Source of the DNA: Alcanivorax sp. DP30
GTDB taxonomy: Bacteria; Pseudomonadota; Gammaproteobacteria; Pseudomonadales; Alcanivoracaceae
Length of the DNA: 64,000 nt
Reading direction: 5' to 3'
Assembly (NCBI RefSeq): GCF_009882945.1
Contig: NZ_WTUY01000004.1
Coordinates: 148,858-212,857 of the forward strand
How positions within the stretch are numbered: the stretch's first letter is position 1; each line of letters opens with the position of its first letter. The position numbers were made by a program, and so were the translations under genes. The notes beneath the pieces were generated by a model, which was given only the letters and a program-made list of their open reading frames with translations, had not been told where the DNA came from and did no database searches. Shown here one piece after another: positions 63,847-64,000 of the stretch.

Positions 63847-64000
63847 ATGCTGGACACCTCCGAAGAAAACCGCCGTCGCCATTCACTGGATCCACATGAG
63901 CCAGTATGGCTGTTCGGGTATGGCTCCCTGATCTACAAGGCGGACTTCCCGTATCTGGAACGTCAGCCAGCGTTCATTACTGGCTGGGCCCGGCGCTTCT
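63847..64000 (+). CDS. ChaC-like gamma-glutamylcyclotransferase, 5' part only
   Basis: The visible N-terminus, MLDTSEENRRRHSLDP, leads into EPVWLFGYGSLIYKADFPYLERQPAFITGWARRF. The YGSLI motif and the following region are typical of ChaC-type enzymes that degrade glutathione to 5-oxoproline and Cys-Gly. The gene runs off the right edge of the window. A GTG at 63817 in the same frame is an alternative start. It is divergent from pdxH. Confidence 0.85.
   Translation, partial: MLDTSEENRRRHSLDPHEPVWLFGYGSLIYKADFPYLERQPAFITGWARRF

Overview
The window reads as a chromosomal segment (about 60% GC) of a marine, probably oil-associated gammaproteobacterium close to Alcanivorax. Evidence is gene order shared with Pseudomonas-type genomes (hemY-hemX-hemD-hemC, algR-algZ, argH, lptM-lysA, dapF-DUF484-xerC; parC-parE-yqiA-cpdA-DUF1249-nudF beside tolC) together with oxidative accessory genes (Baeyer-Villiger-type monooxygenase, short-chain dehydrogenase, PF10118 hydrolases). 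Species assignment is inference.

Layout. 1-1765: four integron gene cassettes on the minus strand separated by attC-type imperfect palindromes, with no integrase in view. 1766-2590: noncoding, very hairpin-rich. 2592-7702: ilvD, a tandem DsbA/HCCA-isomerase-like protein, a MAPEG protein, an iron-sulfur flavin reductase. 7958-14411 (minus): hemY, hemX, hemD, hemC, a TRL-like lipoprotein, algR, algZ. 14590-24619: argH, lptM, lysA, then a 4.2 kb module (outer-membrane barrel, NhaC antiporter, GNAT acetyltransferase, rlmJ) separating lysA from dapF-DUF484-xerC. 24841-29653: ubiD, two Tat-exported enzymes (lactone oxidase and fold-III PLP enzyme), a BOF protein. 29965-37054: oxidative/lipid island with two PF10118 hydrolases, an amidase, a quinone-oxidoreductase-like protein, a flavin monooxygenase and an SDR. 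37311-43193: DUF2780, a TRIC-type channel, cvfB, DUF2058, DUF4262, a tandem pair of TIGR04219 barrels, a PlsC-type acyltransferase. 43266-52426 (minus): parC, parE, yqiA, cpdA, DUF1249, nudF, thiC. 52590-58925: tolC, waaA, an FAD oxidoreductase, an aldo/keto reductase, a small two-Cys periplasmic protein, a patatin. 59272-64000: allophanate hydrolase under an apparent sigma-54 promoter with a GntR operator, a stub of a deleted biotin-carboxylase-like gene, the GntR regulator, a BASS transporter, pdxH, and the 5' end of a ChaC-like gene.

The most unusual feature is a set of about fourteen intergenic elements spread over the window. Each is built from arms of degenerate tandem 7-nt units, usually facing a second arm in inverted orientation. 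The 7-nt word differs between groups (GTCTGAC; TGAATAA; CAAGCTN; TCGNAAC and others). The architecture stays the same, and several carry the same GGCCGCGCCC/GGGCGCGGCC hairpin in the centre. Some run into genes: they supply identical C-termini (LTSDV) to two unrelated proteins and the start codon and first ~20 residues of XerC. I know of no named family with this design. A second, conventional REP family (core CCTCTCGAGG) has four copies.
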